From Clostridiales bacterium (lineage in GTDB: Bacteria > Bacillota > Clostridia > Christensenellales > CAG-138): DNA of 55,428 bases. Position 1 is the stretch's first letter, and each line of letters opens with the position of its first letter. The DNA is taken from the NCBI GenBank assembly GCA_004558825.1, contig SFDB01000009.1:1-55428 (forward strand). The letters are read 5' to 3'. Shown here in pieces: positions 42,199 through 50,535 of this stretch. The position numbers were made by a program, and so were the translations under genes. Below the pieces are notes generated by a model. It had not been told where the DNA came from. It ran no database searches and was given only the letters and a program-made list of their open reading frames with translations.

Positions 42199-42654
42199 AT
42201 GAGATGTAAGTATTGCTCAAGCGTTGACAGCAAGGTTATAGACACACGTCCTTCGGAGGACGGAACATCTATCAGGCGCAGACGCGAATGTAACGTATGC
42301 GGCAAGAGATTTACGACGTACGAGAAGGTCGAGGAGCTTCCGATAATGGTGGTTAAGAAGGATGGAAGCCGTGAACCGTTCGACAGCCGTAAAATACTGC
42401 TTGGCATACGGAAGGCTTGCGAAAAGCGGCCCGTGTCGGCGATGCGGCAATCAAAAATCGCGGACGACGTTGAACGCGAGGTGTTAAATTCGCTCGACCA
42501 AGAGGTGAAATCAGAGCAGATAGGCGAGCTTGTTATGGCGCGTCTAAGGGACGTGGATGAAGTTGCATATGTCAGGTTTGCCTCCGTTTACAGACAGTTT
42601 AAGGACATAAACACATTTATGGCCGAACTTAAGACGCTTTTGGATGAGCGATGA
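42199..42654 (+). CDS. nrdR: Transcriptional repressor NrdR
   Basis: The 151-residue product has a zinc ribbon with Cys3, Cys6, Cys31 and Cys34 (MRCKYCSS and ECNVCGKRFTTYE) and an ATP-cone domain (about residues 48-138) that senses ATP/dATP. NrdR represses ribonucleotide reductase genes by binding NrdR boxes. No nrd genes are in this window. pgeF starts at its 3' end. Confidence 0.97.
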   Translation: MRCKYCSSVDSKVIDTRPSEDGTSIRRRRECNVCGKRFTTYEKVEELPIMVVKKDGSREPFDSRKILLGIRKACEKRPVSAMRQSKIADDVEREVLNSLDQEVKSEQIGELVMARLRDVDEVAYVRFASVYRQFKDINTFMAELKTLLDER

Positions 42655-42655
42655 T

Positions 42656-43504
42656 ATGAACGACAGGCAGTACAGCGACGCGAAGAGCCGCTTCGTCGAC
42701 GGCTTTAATATAATTGACTGCGGCGGCGTCAAAACGGTGGAGATGAAACTGTTTGAACCCGAAAACGGGCTTAAGCACGGTTTTTCAACGCGCGTCGGAG
42801 GCATAAGTGAAAGACCGTACGATACTATGAACCTCAGTCTTTCGCGCGAAGGTGAAGCAGGCAGCGTCATGAAGAATTATTCAATTCTTTGCAACGCTTG
42901 CGGCCTTAATTTTGACGATATGGTGGTTGTAGCCTATGAACATGGAGACACCGTTCTGCGCGTAGACGCAAATGACAGAGGCAGGGGATTTTCGAAGGCA
43001 TCGCTGCCGCCGTGCGATGCAATAATTACAAATGAACGAGGAGTTACGCTTATAACCTGCCACGCTGATTGCAGCGTATATTATCTCTATGATCCGGTAG
43101 AGCGCGTGATAGGGCTTGCTCATGCCGGATGGCGCGGGACGCTGGCGCGCATAGGCGCAAATGTTGTACAAAAGATGGCAGGCGAATATGGTTCAAAGCC
43201 GCGAAACATAATGGCGGCGGTCGGACCGTGTATATGCTGTAAATGCTTCGAGGTCGACCAAGAGCTTGCAGAGCGGTTTATAAGCGAATTTGGCTGCAAA
43301 AGCCTAAGCAGGCAGGGGAGAGAGGGAAAAGCGTTTCTCGATATAGAAGCGGCGGCTGCGATACAGTTTTTGGAAGCAGGCGTCCGTCCTGAAAACATCG
43401 GCCTGGCTCATGCCTGTACATATGAGCGCGACGATATTTTCTTCTCATACAGGAGGGATCACGGCGAAACGGGCGCGATGGCAGCATATTTGAGTCTTTT
43501 GTGA
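42656..43504 (+). CDS. pgeF: Laccase-domain purine nucleoside phosphorylase / peptidoglycan editing factor
   Basis: The ~282-residue product has the YfiH/LACC1 fold with metal-binding residues in KHGFSTRVGG, TCHADCSVYYL and GLAHAGWRGT. Family members act on purine nucleosides and are reported to prevent wrong muropeptide incorporation. Start choice is uncertain: ATG 42656 has a weak GGATGAG upstream, while ATG 42644 lies inside nrdR without a site. The two genes overlap or nearly touch, so expression is coupled. Confidence 0.9.
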   Translation: MNDRQYSDAKSRFVDGFNIIDCGGVKTVEMKLFEPENGLKHGFSTRVGGISERPYDTMNLSLSREGEAGSVMKNYSILCNACGLNFDDMVVVAYEHGDTVLRVDANDRGRGFSKASLPPCDAIITNERGVTLITCHADCSVYYLYDPVERVIGLAHAGWRGTLARIGANVVQKMAGEYGSKPRNIMAAVGPCICCKCFEVDQELAERFISEFGCKSLSRQGREGKAFLDIEAAAAIQFLEAGVRPENIGLAHACTYERDDIFFSYRRDHGETGAMAAYLSLL

Positions 43505-43528
43505 AACGGCTTGAATGGCAATGGTATA

Positions 43529-43552
43529 AAAAGCGGCACTTGGCCGCTTTTA
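43529..43552. terminator. Terminator after pgeF
   Basis: AAAAGCGGC and GCCGCTTTT form a 9-bp stem with an ACTTG loop, A-rich before and T-rich after, so it may work in both directions. Confidence 0.75.
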
Positions 43553-43604
43553 TCGTTAATACTTAGAGAACCGCCCGTTTTGAGGCGCATACGGTTCGAA
43601 AGAA

Positions 43605-44006
43605 TCAGTATAAATCCTCCAATGATTTTGTAAGCTCATCAAAGCTTGAAACGACGCGTTCTACCGCCGGATGGAAATAGAAAACGCAAGTGTTGTCGCC
43701 CGCAACAAACTCATCACCTGTGTCTGACCAAAGCATTATGCGCTTGTTGACGCGCGTGGCCAGTGCGATGCCGAGTTCTGTGTGCGTTCCATTGCCGCCG
43801 GGCATGAGCGCTATGAATAATTCAGCATCCTTGACGGCGCTTGCTTCAGAAAAGCTCACCTCGCTCATTCGGGCTTCACCTTCACTGCGCACATCATTGT
43901 GCTCTGTCCAGTCGTATGTACAAATGTGGCCGCGCGCTTCAAGAAAGCTTATAAGCTCCGAAACGAGTGACGAATTTTTTAGCCCACTGGCTATGTAGAA
44001 TCTCAT
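43605..44006 (-). CDS. Nucleoside 2-deoxyribosyltransferase-like protein
   Basis: The 133-residue product begins MRFYIASGLKNSSLVSELIS and contains TYDWTEH, a helix-rich middle and the sequence MPGGNGTHTELGIALA, in which Glu77 sits where the nucleophile of nucleoside 2-deoxyribosyltransferases is expected. It is a little shorter than the best-known enzymes (~155 residues). Related small proteins are often left as group-specific. It lies 30 bases after tdk in the nucleoside cluster, which fits a base-exchange or nucleotide-hydrolysis role. GGAG precedes the ATG. Confidence 0.7.
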   Translation of the reverse strand: MRFYIASGLKNSSLVSELISFLEARGHICTYDWTEHNDVRSEGEARMSEVSFSEASAVKDAELFIALMPGGNGTHTELGIALATRVNKRIMLWSDTGDEFVAGDNTCVFYFHPAVERVVSSFDELTKSLEDLY

Positions 44007-44036
44007 ATCCGTACTCCAATCATGTGTTTAGTGTGA

Positions 44037-44612
44037 TTAGGTTCTGAACATTGGTCCGGGATCTCCGAGACGCCAATGCTTTCTGCATAATCCCACATAT
44101 TTGTCGTTGGCGCCGAGAACTACCTGCTCGCCAACTTTGGTTATGCCGCCCTTGCCGTCTAGCCGTGCGTTGCATATAGCTTTTTTTCCGCACCAGCAGA
44201 TGGTTTTGATTTCTTCGATACTGTCGGCCCACGCCATGAGCCACTTGCTGCCCTCAAAAAAATTTCCTTGGAAGTCGGCTCTAAGACCATAGCATATCAC
44301 AGGAACGTTATAATCGTCCACTATATCCGCAAGAGTTTGAACTTCGTTTTTCGAGAGAAACTGCGCCTCATCAACGATTATGCAGTCATAAGCGCCGCGG
44401 CGTATGTCCTCCATAGGCATTTCGTGGAAGAGTACGCATTCGGATTCGAGCCCGCAGCGCGATTTAAGCGTATGCTTACCGTCGCGCGTGTCTATTTCGG
44501 GCTTCACGAGCAGCGCGTTCTGTCCGCGTTCACTGTAATTATAGCGCACCATGAGCGCATTGGCGGTTTTGCTGGAGGACATTGCTCCGTAGCGAAAATA
44601 GAGTTTAGCCAT
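44037..44612 (-). CDS. tdk: Thymidine kinase (type II)
   Basis: The 191-residue enzyme phosphorylates thymidine or deoxyuridine. The phosphate loop is YGAMSSSKTANAL, with Ser in place of the glycine usually before Lys. The active-site Glu is in IIVDEAQFLS. The zinc site has CWCGKKAIC plus a later Cys-x2-His. ATG 44612 is chosen over 44648 because MAKLYFRY is the family start and GGTGAT precedes it. It follows the ABC transporter genes after a hairpin. Confidence 0.92.
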   Translation of the reverse strand: MAKLYFRYGAMSSSKTANALMVRYNYSERGQNALLVKPEIDTRDGKHTLKSRCGLESECVLFHEMPMEDIRRGAYDCIIVDEAQFLSKNEVQTLADIVDDYNVPVICYGLRADFQGNFFEGSKWLMAWADSIEEIKTICWCGKKAICNARLDGKGGITKVGEQVVLGANDKYVGLCRKHWRLGDPGPMFRT

Positions 44613-44624
44613 ATAATCACCATG

Positions 44625-44646
44625 GCGGGGAGCGCAAGCTCCCCGC
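44625..44646 (-). terminator. Hairpin between the nucleoside ABC genes and tdk
   Basis: GCGGGGAGC and GCTCCCCGC are a perfect 9-bp stem with a 4-base loop. No T-run follows on the minus strand, so it may be an RNA-stabilising or partial terminator that lowers tdk expression. Confidence 0.6.
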
Positions 44647-44657
44647 ATAACAATATA

Positions 44658-45659
44658 CTATCTGCTTCCCTTGTCGTATGGGATGCCTTCGGCCTTAGGC
44701 GCTCTCGACTTCTTTGAAGTAAGAATGAGTATGAGCATCGTAATGATATAGGGCAGCATAAGATAAATATACTCGCTTGACTTAATATTTTCAAGGCTTG
44801 GAAGGAATGGAATGCTTCCGCTCATAGAGCTTATGACCTTGAAGAGTGCGAAGAAGAACGCTGCGCCCAGTATGTTGAGCGGCTTCCAGTTACCGAATAT
44901 CATTACGGACAGCGCGAGGAAGCCGTAGCCCATTACGGTGGACTGAAAGCCTGAGCCTGCGCCAAGCGTGTATGCAACTCCGCCTATTCCGCCGAGAACG
45001 CCGGATATTGCGACGCCTATATAGCGCATTTTATAAACGTTAATACCGACCGAATCGGCGGCCTGCGGATGTTCGCCGCAAGCACGAAGCCTAAGGCCAA
45101 GTTTTGTCTTGTAGAGAACGATGCAGGCGACAATGAGAAGTATTATCGCTATCGGCGTCGTAAGATATAGGCTTTTGAACAGGAAATACTGCAAAAAACT
45201 GTCGCTGTTTACCGCGATTCCGAGCGTTTCCTGCGTTATGCGTGTCCAAGTCGGTATGAGTATTGTCGTTTGACCTTGACCTTGCACGGCCCATGTTACG
45301 ACGATTGCAAGCGCAGGGGCAAGCATGTTGAGTGCTGTACCGCCTATTGTCTGGTCTGCCTTAAGATTTATTGAGGCAAACGCTAAAAGAAGCGAGAAAA
45401 TACAGCCTGCACCTGCCGCGATTAGTATTGCGATGGCCATCGCGAGCTGCGGATGAGCCGCTCCGAAGCCTGACATATCGAACGCACGGAGCATAAGACA
45501 GCTTACAAGTGCGCCGATTATCATTATGCCATCGAGCGCTATATTTATAACGCCGCTGCGTTCCGAAAACATGCCGCCGAGCGCAACGAGCAGCAGCGGA
45601 ACTGCAAAAAGAATTGTGGAACTCATTATGTCGGCGATAAGTTTTACAGTTGTGCTCAC
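44658..45659 (-). CDS. Nucleoside ABC transporter permease (NupQ-like)
   Basis: The 333-residue membrane protein is of the BPD_transp_2 family with about 9-10 helices. Signature stretches are GMFSERSGVINIALDGIMII near the start and LRACGEHPQAADSVGIN in the cytoplasmic loop. This branch works with BMP-type lipoproteins to import nucleosides. Its start overlaps the stop of the next permease gene by four bases. Confidence 0.9.
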   Translation of the reverse strand: MSTTVKLIADIMSSTILFAVPLLLVALGGMFSERSGVINIALDGIMIIGALVSCLMLRAFDMSGFGAAHPQLAMAIAILIAAGAGCIFSLLLAFASINLKADQTIGGTALNMLAPALAIVVTWAVQGQGQTTILIPTWTRITQETLGIAVNSDSFLQYFLFKSLYLTTPIAIILLIVACIVLYKTKLGLRLRACGEHPQAADSVGINVYKMRYIGVAISGVLGGIGGVAYTLGAGSGFQSTVMGYGFLALSVMIFGNWKPLNILGAAFFFALFKVISSMSGSIPFLPSLENIKSSEYIYLMLPYIITMLILILTSKKSRAPKAEGIPYDKGSR

Positions 45660-46801
45660 TTTTCAACACCTCCGTTGTCGTTGGTTGTCTGAGCAGGCGC
45701 GGCAGAGGGTTCGGCAGGCGCCGAAAGCTCGACCGCATTACGCCTTTTACCTTTCACTATTTTTGCAATTATCTCTTTTGTTAAGAGCGAGAATGCTGCA
45801 AGGTAAATGATTATGGCGATTATTATGTCGATTATTTCTTTAACAAACTCGGGCTGCATAGCCTCGCCGCCCACTTGAATATAGGAAACAAACAGCGCGC
45901 CGAATATTGTTCCGAGCGGGTGCGATGATGCAAGCAACGCAACCGGGATACCGTTGAAGCCCATTGAAAGCAGCGATTTTTCAAGCGTATACTGTGCCGT
46001 ACCGTTTAGGTAGTAGATGCCGCCTCCTATGCCTGCAAAAGCGCCCGCAATGACCATTGAGAGTATTATGCTGCGTTTGGCGTTTATGCCCGCATAGACG
46101 CTTGCATTGCGGTTAAAGCCGCAGGCACGCAGTTCGTATCCGAACGTAGTTTTTGTAAGTATTATCCACGATACTACAGCAAAAACTACGGCAATGATTA
46201 TGCTGGCATTCATATACGGCGAACCGAAGAGCTTGTCCAGTCCGAGCTTGGGTATCATGCTCTCGGAGCCGATTGCTATTGTCCTGTTGCCGACGGCGAG
46301 CAGCTCCGGCATGTTGCTGAATATAAGGTTTACAAGAAAAAGCCCTATCCAGTTAAACATTATTGAAGTAATGACCTCGTTAACGTTGAAGAAGGCTTTG
46401 CACAGGCCGGGGATTGCGCCCCAAATTGCGCCGCCGAGCATTGCCGCCAGAAGCGCCACATACCACGGAGAATGGAACTGAAGCGCACAGAAAAGACCGC
46501 AAAAAGCGCCGATTGTGTATTGACCCGTTGCGCCGATATTGAAAAGGCCGGTCTTAAAAGCAAAACCGACTGAAAGGCCGGTCATTATAAGCGGCGCGGC
46601 CTGATAGAACACCTTTGCAAGCTTACCCGGATCTGATAAGCCCGCTGTGACGATATGTCTAAAGCCGTTCATGGCATGCGCCGAATCAAAGAATAACAGC
46701 ACGATCAGCCCGACAAGTAAGCCTACGACTATCGAAACAAGAGATGCTATAAAACTCGAAAAGCCTTTGCTTCTGAAAACACGGTTCAGGAATGATTTCA
46801 T
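45656..46801 (-). CDS. Nucleoside ABC transporter permease (NupP-like)
   Basis: The 381-residue second permease has the family opening with a long N-terminal helix, GFAFKTGLFNIGATGQYTIG and the coupling loop YELRACGFNRNASVYAGINA. A ~35-residue Ala/Pro/Thr-rich tail at the C-terminus is longer than usual. Its start overlaps the ATPase gene stop by four bases. Confidence 0.9.
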   Translation of the reverse strand: MKSFLNRVFRSKGFSSFIASLVSIVVGLLVGLIVLLFFDSAHAMNGFRHIVTAGLSDPGKLAKVFYQAAPLIMTGLSVGFAFKTGLFNIGATGQYTIGAFCGLFCALQFHSPWYVALLAAMLGGAIWGAIPGLCKAFFNVNEVITSIMFNWIGLFLVNLIFSNMPELLAVGNRTIAIGSESMIPKLGLDKLFGSPYMNASIIIAVVFAVVSWIILTKTTFGYELRACGFNRNASVYAGINAKRSIILSMVIAGAFAGIGGGIYYLNGTAQYTLEKSLLSMGFNGIPVALLASSHPLGTIFGALFVSYIQVGGEAMQPEFVKEIIDIIIAIIIYLAAFSLLTKEIIAKIVKGKRRNAVELSAPAEPSAAPAQTTNDNGGVEK

Positions 46802-48357
46802 GCGTTGTTCGCCTCACTTTCGTCGGTGGCGCTCGGTGTTTTGCGAGCTGCGCCCGCCATAAACAACCCGAGTTCCTGCACGTTAGTTTTTTGGGGATCA
46901 AATTCGCCGACGATTTCCCCCTCGTACATGACGAGAATCCTGTCGCTTACGTTCATAACCTCGTCAAGCTCAAGCGACACGAGAAGCACGGCCTTACCCT
47001 CATCGCGATGCGCGACTATCTGGCGATGTATGTACTCTATCGCGCCGACATCAAGTCCTCGCGTCGGCTGAACCGCAACGAGAAGATCGGGATCCTTGTC
47101 GATTTCGCGGGCAACTATAGCTTTTTGCTGGTTGCCGCCTGACATGCTGCGCGCAATCGTCAAAGGACCCTGTCCGCTTCGCACGTCGTATTGTTCGATA
47201 AGCTTTTCAGAATAATCACGCACGGCCTTTTTGTTTATAAATCCGCCGTTTTGGAACTGCTTATCCCAATAGCGCTGCAATACGAAGTTTTCTTCGAGCG
47301 TAAAATCAAGCACAAGGCCGTATTTATGTCTATCCTCGGGGATATGGCTCATTCCGAGTTGCGAACGCTTCCTTATGGGCGCATGGGTTATGTCGTGACC
47401 ATTGAGCGCTATACGTCCCTTTACAGGCTTTTCAAGACCGGTGAGCGCCATCACAAACTCAGTCTGACCGTTACCCTCAATTCCCGCGAGACAGACGATT
47501 TCGCCTTTTCTTACGTTGAAAGACACGTTTTTTACGGCGTTGTTCTTATGCACCTTCGATGCGACCGTTAGTCCTTCTACGTTCAGTACGACGTCGCCGG
47601 GGCTTGATTCCTTTTTGTCGACGGTGAAGCTTATATCGCGGCCTACCATCATGCGCGAGAGCTCCTGCTTGTTTGTGCTCTTTATGTCAACCGTGGCGAT
47701 GCATTTTCCCTTTCGAAGCACGGTACACCTATCGGCAACCGCCATTATCTCGTTAAGCTTATGCGTGATGAAGAGTATGGATTTACCCTCATTTTTGAAG
47801 CCGCGCATTATGTCCATCAGCTCATCTATTTCCTGCGGCGTTAAAACCGCCGTCGGTTCGTCAAATATCAGAATATCGTTGTCGCGGTAGAGCATTTTCA
47901 GTATTTCAACGCGCTGCTGCATGCCTACCGAAATGTCCTCAATACGGGCATCGGGATCAACCTTCAATCCGTACCTTTCACTTAGCTCGATAACGGATTT
48001 CCGTGCTTCCTGCTTTTGAAGAAAACCGAGCTTGCCCGGCTCAACGCCAAGTATGATGTTGTCCAAAACGGAAAACACCTCAACGAGCTTGAAATGCTGA
48101 TGCACCATTCCTATGTGCAATGCATTTGCGTCGTTGGGGTTGTTTATCTTCACTTCTTTTCCGTCTTTTTTGATTATGCCCTTGTCAGGCTGATAGAGAC
48201 CGAACAGAACGCTCATCAGCGTGGATTTACCTGCACCGTTTTCGCCGAGCAAAGCGTGTATTTCGCCTTGCCGCAATTGCAGCGTAATATCGTCGTTCGC
48301 CTTAATACCCGGGAACTCTTTCGTTATATTCAGCATCTCTATTACATATTCACTCAT
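46798..48357 (-). CDS. Nucleoside ABC transporter ATPase with two nucleotide-binding domains (NupO-like)
   Basis: The 519-residue protein joins two ABC modules. The first has GENGAGKST, the signature ISVGMQQRVEIL and LIFDEPTAVLTPQE. The second has a degenerate Walker A (GIEGNGQTE), signature SGGNQQKAIVARE and VAVQPTRGLDVGA, as is typical for sugar/nucleoside importers. ATG 48357 is preferred (MSEYVIEMLNITKEFPG) behind GGGGGTGTCC; the frame extends upstream through the intergenic hairpin. Confidence 0.92.
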   Translation of the reverse strand: MSEYVIEMLNITKEFPGIKANDDITLQLRQGEIHALLGENGAGKSTLMSVLFGLYQPDKGIIKKDGKEVKINNPNDANALHIGMVHQHFKLVEVFSVLDNIILGVEPGKLGFLQKQEARKSVIELSERYGLKVDPDARIEDISVGMQQRVEILKMLYRDNDILIFDEPTAVLTPQEIDELMDIMRGFKNEGKSILFITHKLNEIMAVADRCTVLRKGKCIATVDIKSTNKQELSRMMVGRDISFTVDKKESSPGDVVLNVEGLTVASKVHKNNAVKNVSFNVRKGEIVCLAGIEGNGQTEFVMALTGLEKPVKGRIALNGHDITHAPIRKRSQLGMSHIPEDRHKYGLVLDFTLEENFVLQRYWDKQFQNGGFINKKAVRDYSEKLIEQYDVRSGQGPLTIARSMSGGNQQKAIVAREIDKDPDLLVAVQPTRGLDVGAIEYIHRQIVAHRDEGKAVLLVSLELDEVMNVSDRILVMYEGEIVGEFDPQKTNVQELGLFMAGAARKTPSATDESEANNA

Positions 48358-48430
48358 AGGGACACCCCCTCCATTGCGAAAGCCGTCGGTGAACGGGCGG
48401 CTCCCGTTGATTTTCCCTCCGTTTAGCGAA

Positions 48431-48472
48431 TTGGGGGCGTGGGTATATTGCCCTGCCCCCAATGATAGGTTT
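48431..48472 (-). terminator. Hairpin between the binding-protein gene and the ABC ATPase gene
   Basis: TTGGGGGC (48431-48438) and GCCCCCAA (48465-48472) form an 8-bp GC-rich stem. It sits 18 bases after the binding-protein stop on the minus strand. Such a hairpin would let most transcripts end after the lipoprotein gene, giving more binding protein than transporter. Confidence 0.6.
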
Positions 48473-48489
48473 ACTTTAAGCCGTTTTGA

Positions 48490-49572
48490 TTAAGCCTGAT
48501 AGTCGACGGAAACGAGCTTTACGGCAGGCGCTGCAGAGACGTCTGCGGAGACAACGATTTCGCCGTTTACAACCTTTGTGAAGAGCTCGTTGTACTGCTC
48601 AACGGTGAATGTATTGAATCTCCAAGAACCTTCCGCTGTCGGAAGACCTACGCAGTTCTGAGCTGCACCGAGCGTAGCCGTTTTGCCTGCCTGATCCTCG
48701 GGCCATTTGCCTTCGTTGGCATAGAGATCCGTGAGAGCTATTTTGACGGAATCGGTGAGACCCTTCATAGCCGATGTGATGATAAGCTCGGATTCGGAGC
48801 TCTGGTCAACGTCGACGCCGATTACCTTGCCGTTAGCTTCCGTTGCTGCCTGAACAGCCGAGAGGTAGATGCCGCCGCCGCATGCGAATACGACTTCGAC
48901 GCCTTCGGTGTACCAACCGGACATTTTTGTTTTTATGTCGTCGTTGGCCGAGAATACGCCGCTGTACCAGTACTTAATTGTAACATCGTTTGCGTTGAGG
49001 CCGAGAGCTTCCGCCGCTGCGTCACAGCCCTGGACGAAGCCGTAGCCGAAACGCTGAACAGCGGGAACTGCCATGCCGCCGAGGAAGCCGAGAGAACGAT
49101 AACCGTCCATTACGGCCGCATAGCCGGCGAAGAAACCGGCCTGCTCTTCCTGGTAAAGGATGCAGTGTACGTTAGCGCCGGTTTTGTAATTGTAATCGGC
49201 ATCATGGGGCTCGCCGTCAAGGAGGAGGAACTGTACATTAGCGTACTGCTCCATATCCTGCACCTGGTAAATTGCCTCTTCAAAGAGGAAGCCCGGGCAT
49301 ACGACGACCTTGGCGCCCTTTTCGACGGCTGTTGCGATTGTTTCAACGCGAGCTGCCGTCGTGTCCTCGGAAGGACGATAGTAGTTGTAGCTTATACCGT
49401 TGGCTTCGGCATATTCCTTAACGCCGTTCCAAGCGCCTTCGTTAAAGCTCTTATCATCGATGTTGCCAACGTCTGTTACGAGAGCGATTTCATACGTCTC
49501 GTTGTTCGAACAAGCGGCAAATACCGGCAGCGCCATCAAAACAACGAGCGCGATTGCCATGAATTTCTTCAT
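48490..49572 (-). CDS. BMP-family nucleoside-binding lipoprotein
   Basis: The 360-residue product begins with a lipoprotein signal (MKKFMAIALVVLMALPVFAAC, lipobox before Cys21). The BMP fold then follows with LVTDVGNIDDKSFNEGAWNG, FLGGMAVPAVQRFGYGFVQG and IGVDVDQSSESE. It captures nucleosides outside the cell for the downstream transporter. ATG 49572 has TTTGGAGG upstream; the longer frame does not. First gene of the cluster. Confidence 0.92.
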   Translation of the reverse strand: MKKFMAIALVVLMALPVFAACSNNETYEIALVTDVGNIDDKSFNEGAWNGVKEYAEANGISYNYYRPSEDTTAARVETIATAVEKGAKVVVCPGFLFEEAIYQVQDMEQYANVQFLLLDGEPHDADYNYKTGANVHCILYQEEQAGFFAGYAAVMDGYRSLGFLGGMAVPAVQRFGYGFVQGCDAAAEALGLNANDVTIKYWYSGVFSANDDIKTKMSGWYTEGVEVVFACGGGIYLSAVQAATEANGKVIGVDVDQSSESELIITSAMKGLTDSVKIALTDLYANEGKWPEDQAGKTATLGAAQNCVGLPTAEGSWRFNTFTVEQYNELFTKVVNGEIVVSADVSAAPAVKLVSVDYQA

Positions 49573-49625
49573 AAGTTTTTCCTCCAAAAAAAATATGCTC
49601 GGCTGCGCATCGCACAACCATGCTG

Positions 49626-49654
49626 ATTATATCAAAACACTGTTAAAAAATAAA
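49626..49654 (-). promoter_or_regulatory. Candidate promoter of the nucleoside operon
   Basis: On the minus strand TATAAT (49631-49626) has a weak TTTATT (49654-49649) 17 bases upstream. It lies about 54 bases before the start of the lipoprotein gene. I see no further gene in the 49573-49973 gap. Confidence 0.45.
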
Positions 49655-49887
49655 GTGCTTATGTGAATATAAATGTGTATTATCGCGCACAGCCAAAAAT
49701 ATACGCACATTTATTGCGGTTAAGGCTGTTTTAATATGCTGTTATCCCGGCCTTTGAGAACCGTTTGATGTCCGCTTTGTGCGTGCTCCGGGGGCGCAGC
49801 ATTTGAGCAAAAAATATTTTATTACACACATTACAGCTAAAACAAAACTCGCGCGCGGATATATATAACTTGTCAATCCCGTGTTTT

Positions 49888-49916
49888 CACACTGCTTGCC
49901 GTCTATGCATATTATA
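49888..49916 (+). promoter_or_regulatory. Candidate sigma-K-type promoter of the cotJ operon
   Basis: CATATTATA (49908-49916) matches the sigma-K -10 pattern CATANNNTA, and CAC (49888-49890) lies 17 bases upstream, where AC is expected. cotJ is known as a sigma-E target in Bacillus, so a sigma-E reading is also possible. Match by eye only. Confidence 0.3.
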
Positions 49917-49973
49917 CACAGCAAAGGCCGAGCGATATTCTGTCGCCGGGTCATGCAAGGAGGTAATTTTATA

Positions 49974-50264
49974 ATGTATAGACGAGTCAGGTCGAACTCC
50001 CGACGCGGCTGCGGATGCGGATGCAACTGCAACGACAGCGGAGTCGGCAATTCACAGACAAGATCGGAATCAACCGTCACCTGCGGCGCAAACCTTGTTG
50101 CGGCGGGGACGGCGGGGTGCGAAGCAAACGATTGCGCGCTTGGCAACCAATGCAATCTTGCGCAGATCAGTTTTCCTTCGCAGAATTATTACTCGGGATT
50201 CTGCCCGAACGAGTCGCTTGCGCAGGGAACGATGTTTCCGGAGCTTGTAAGGCTCTATAAATAG
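49974..50264 (+). CDS. cotJA: CotJA-like spore coat protein with a cysteine-rich head
   Basis: The 96-residue product ends with the CotJA signature ESLAQGTMFPELVRLYK and has PSQNYYSGFCPNE before it. Its first ~65 residues carry about eight cysteines (RRGCGCGCNCND, VTCGANL, AGCEANDCALGNQC), not typical of Bacillus CotJA. AAGGAGGT precedes ATG 49974; the upstream frame has no site. First of the cotJA-cotJB-cotJC trio. Confidence 0.8.
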   Translation: MYRRVRSNSRRGCGCGCNCNDSGVGNSQTRSESTVTCGANLVAAGTAGCEANDCALGNQCNLAQISFPSQNYYSGFCPNESLAQGTMFPELVRLYK

Positions 50265-50275
50265 GAGGTGTGCAT

Positions 50276-50524
50276 ATGGAACTCTCTAAATGTGAGCTTT
50301 TGAAAAAGATATCGGAGTATCAGTTTATTTGCGTTGAACTGAATCTCTATATCGACACGCATCCGTGTGACGAGGCGGCTTTAAGGGATTACCTTGTATA
50401 CTCGCAAGAGCTTACCGAACTTATTGCCGAGTATGAACAGCGCTTTGAGCCGCTCATGAACTTCGGACATTCGCCGACGAGTGCGGGCAGCTATGTCTGC
50501 TCGCAATGGCCCTGGGAAATATAG
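50276..50524 (+). CDS. cotJB: Spore coat protein CotJB
   Basis: The 82-residue product has the family pattern FICVELNLYIDTHPCDEAAL and ends in the tryptophan motif QWPWEI. It follows cotJA by 11 bases behind AGGAGGTG; GTG 50270 is in frame but inside the ribosome binding site. It is a coat component deposited with CotJC. Confidence 0.92.
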   Translation: MELSKCELLKKISEYQFICVELNLYIDTHPCDEAALRDYLVYSQELTELIAEYEQRFEPLMNFGHSPTSAGSYVCSQWPWEI

Positions 50525-50535
50525 GAGGAAAATGT

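Noticed and set aside
46798..48357. Degenerate second ABC module as a pseudogene sign
   Set aside because: Weak Walker motifs in the second half are normal for this sugar/nucleoside ATPase family.
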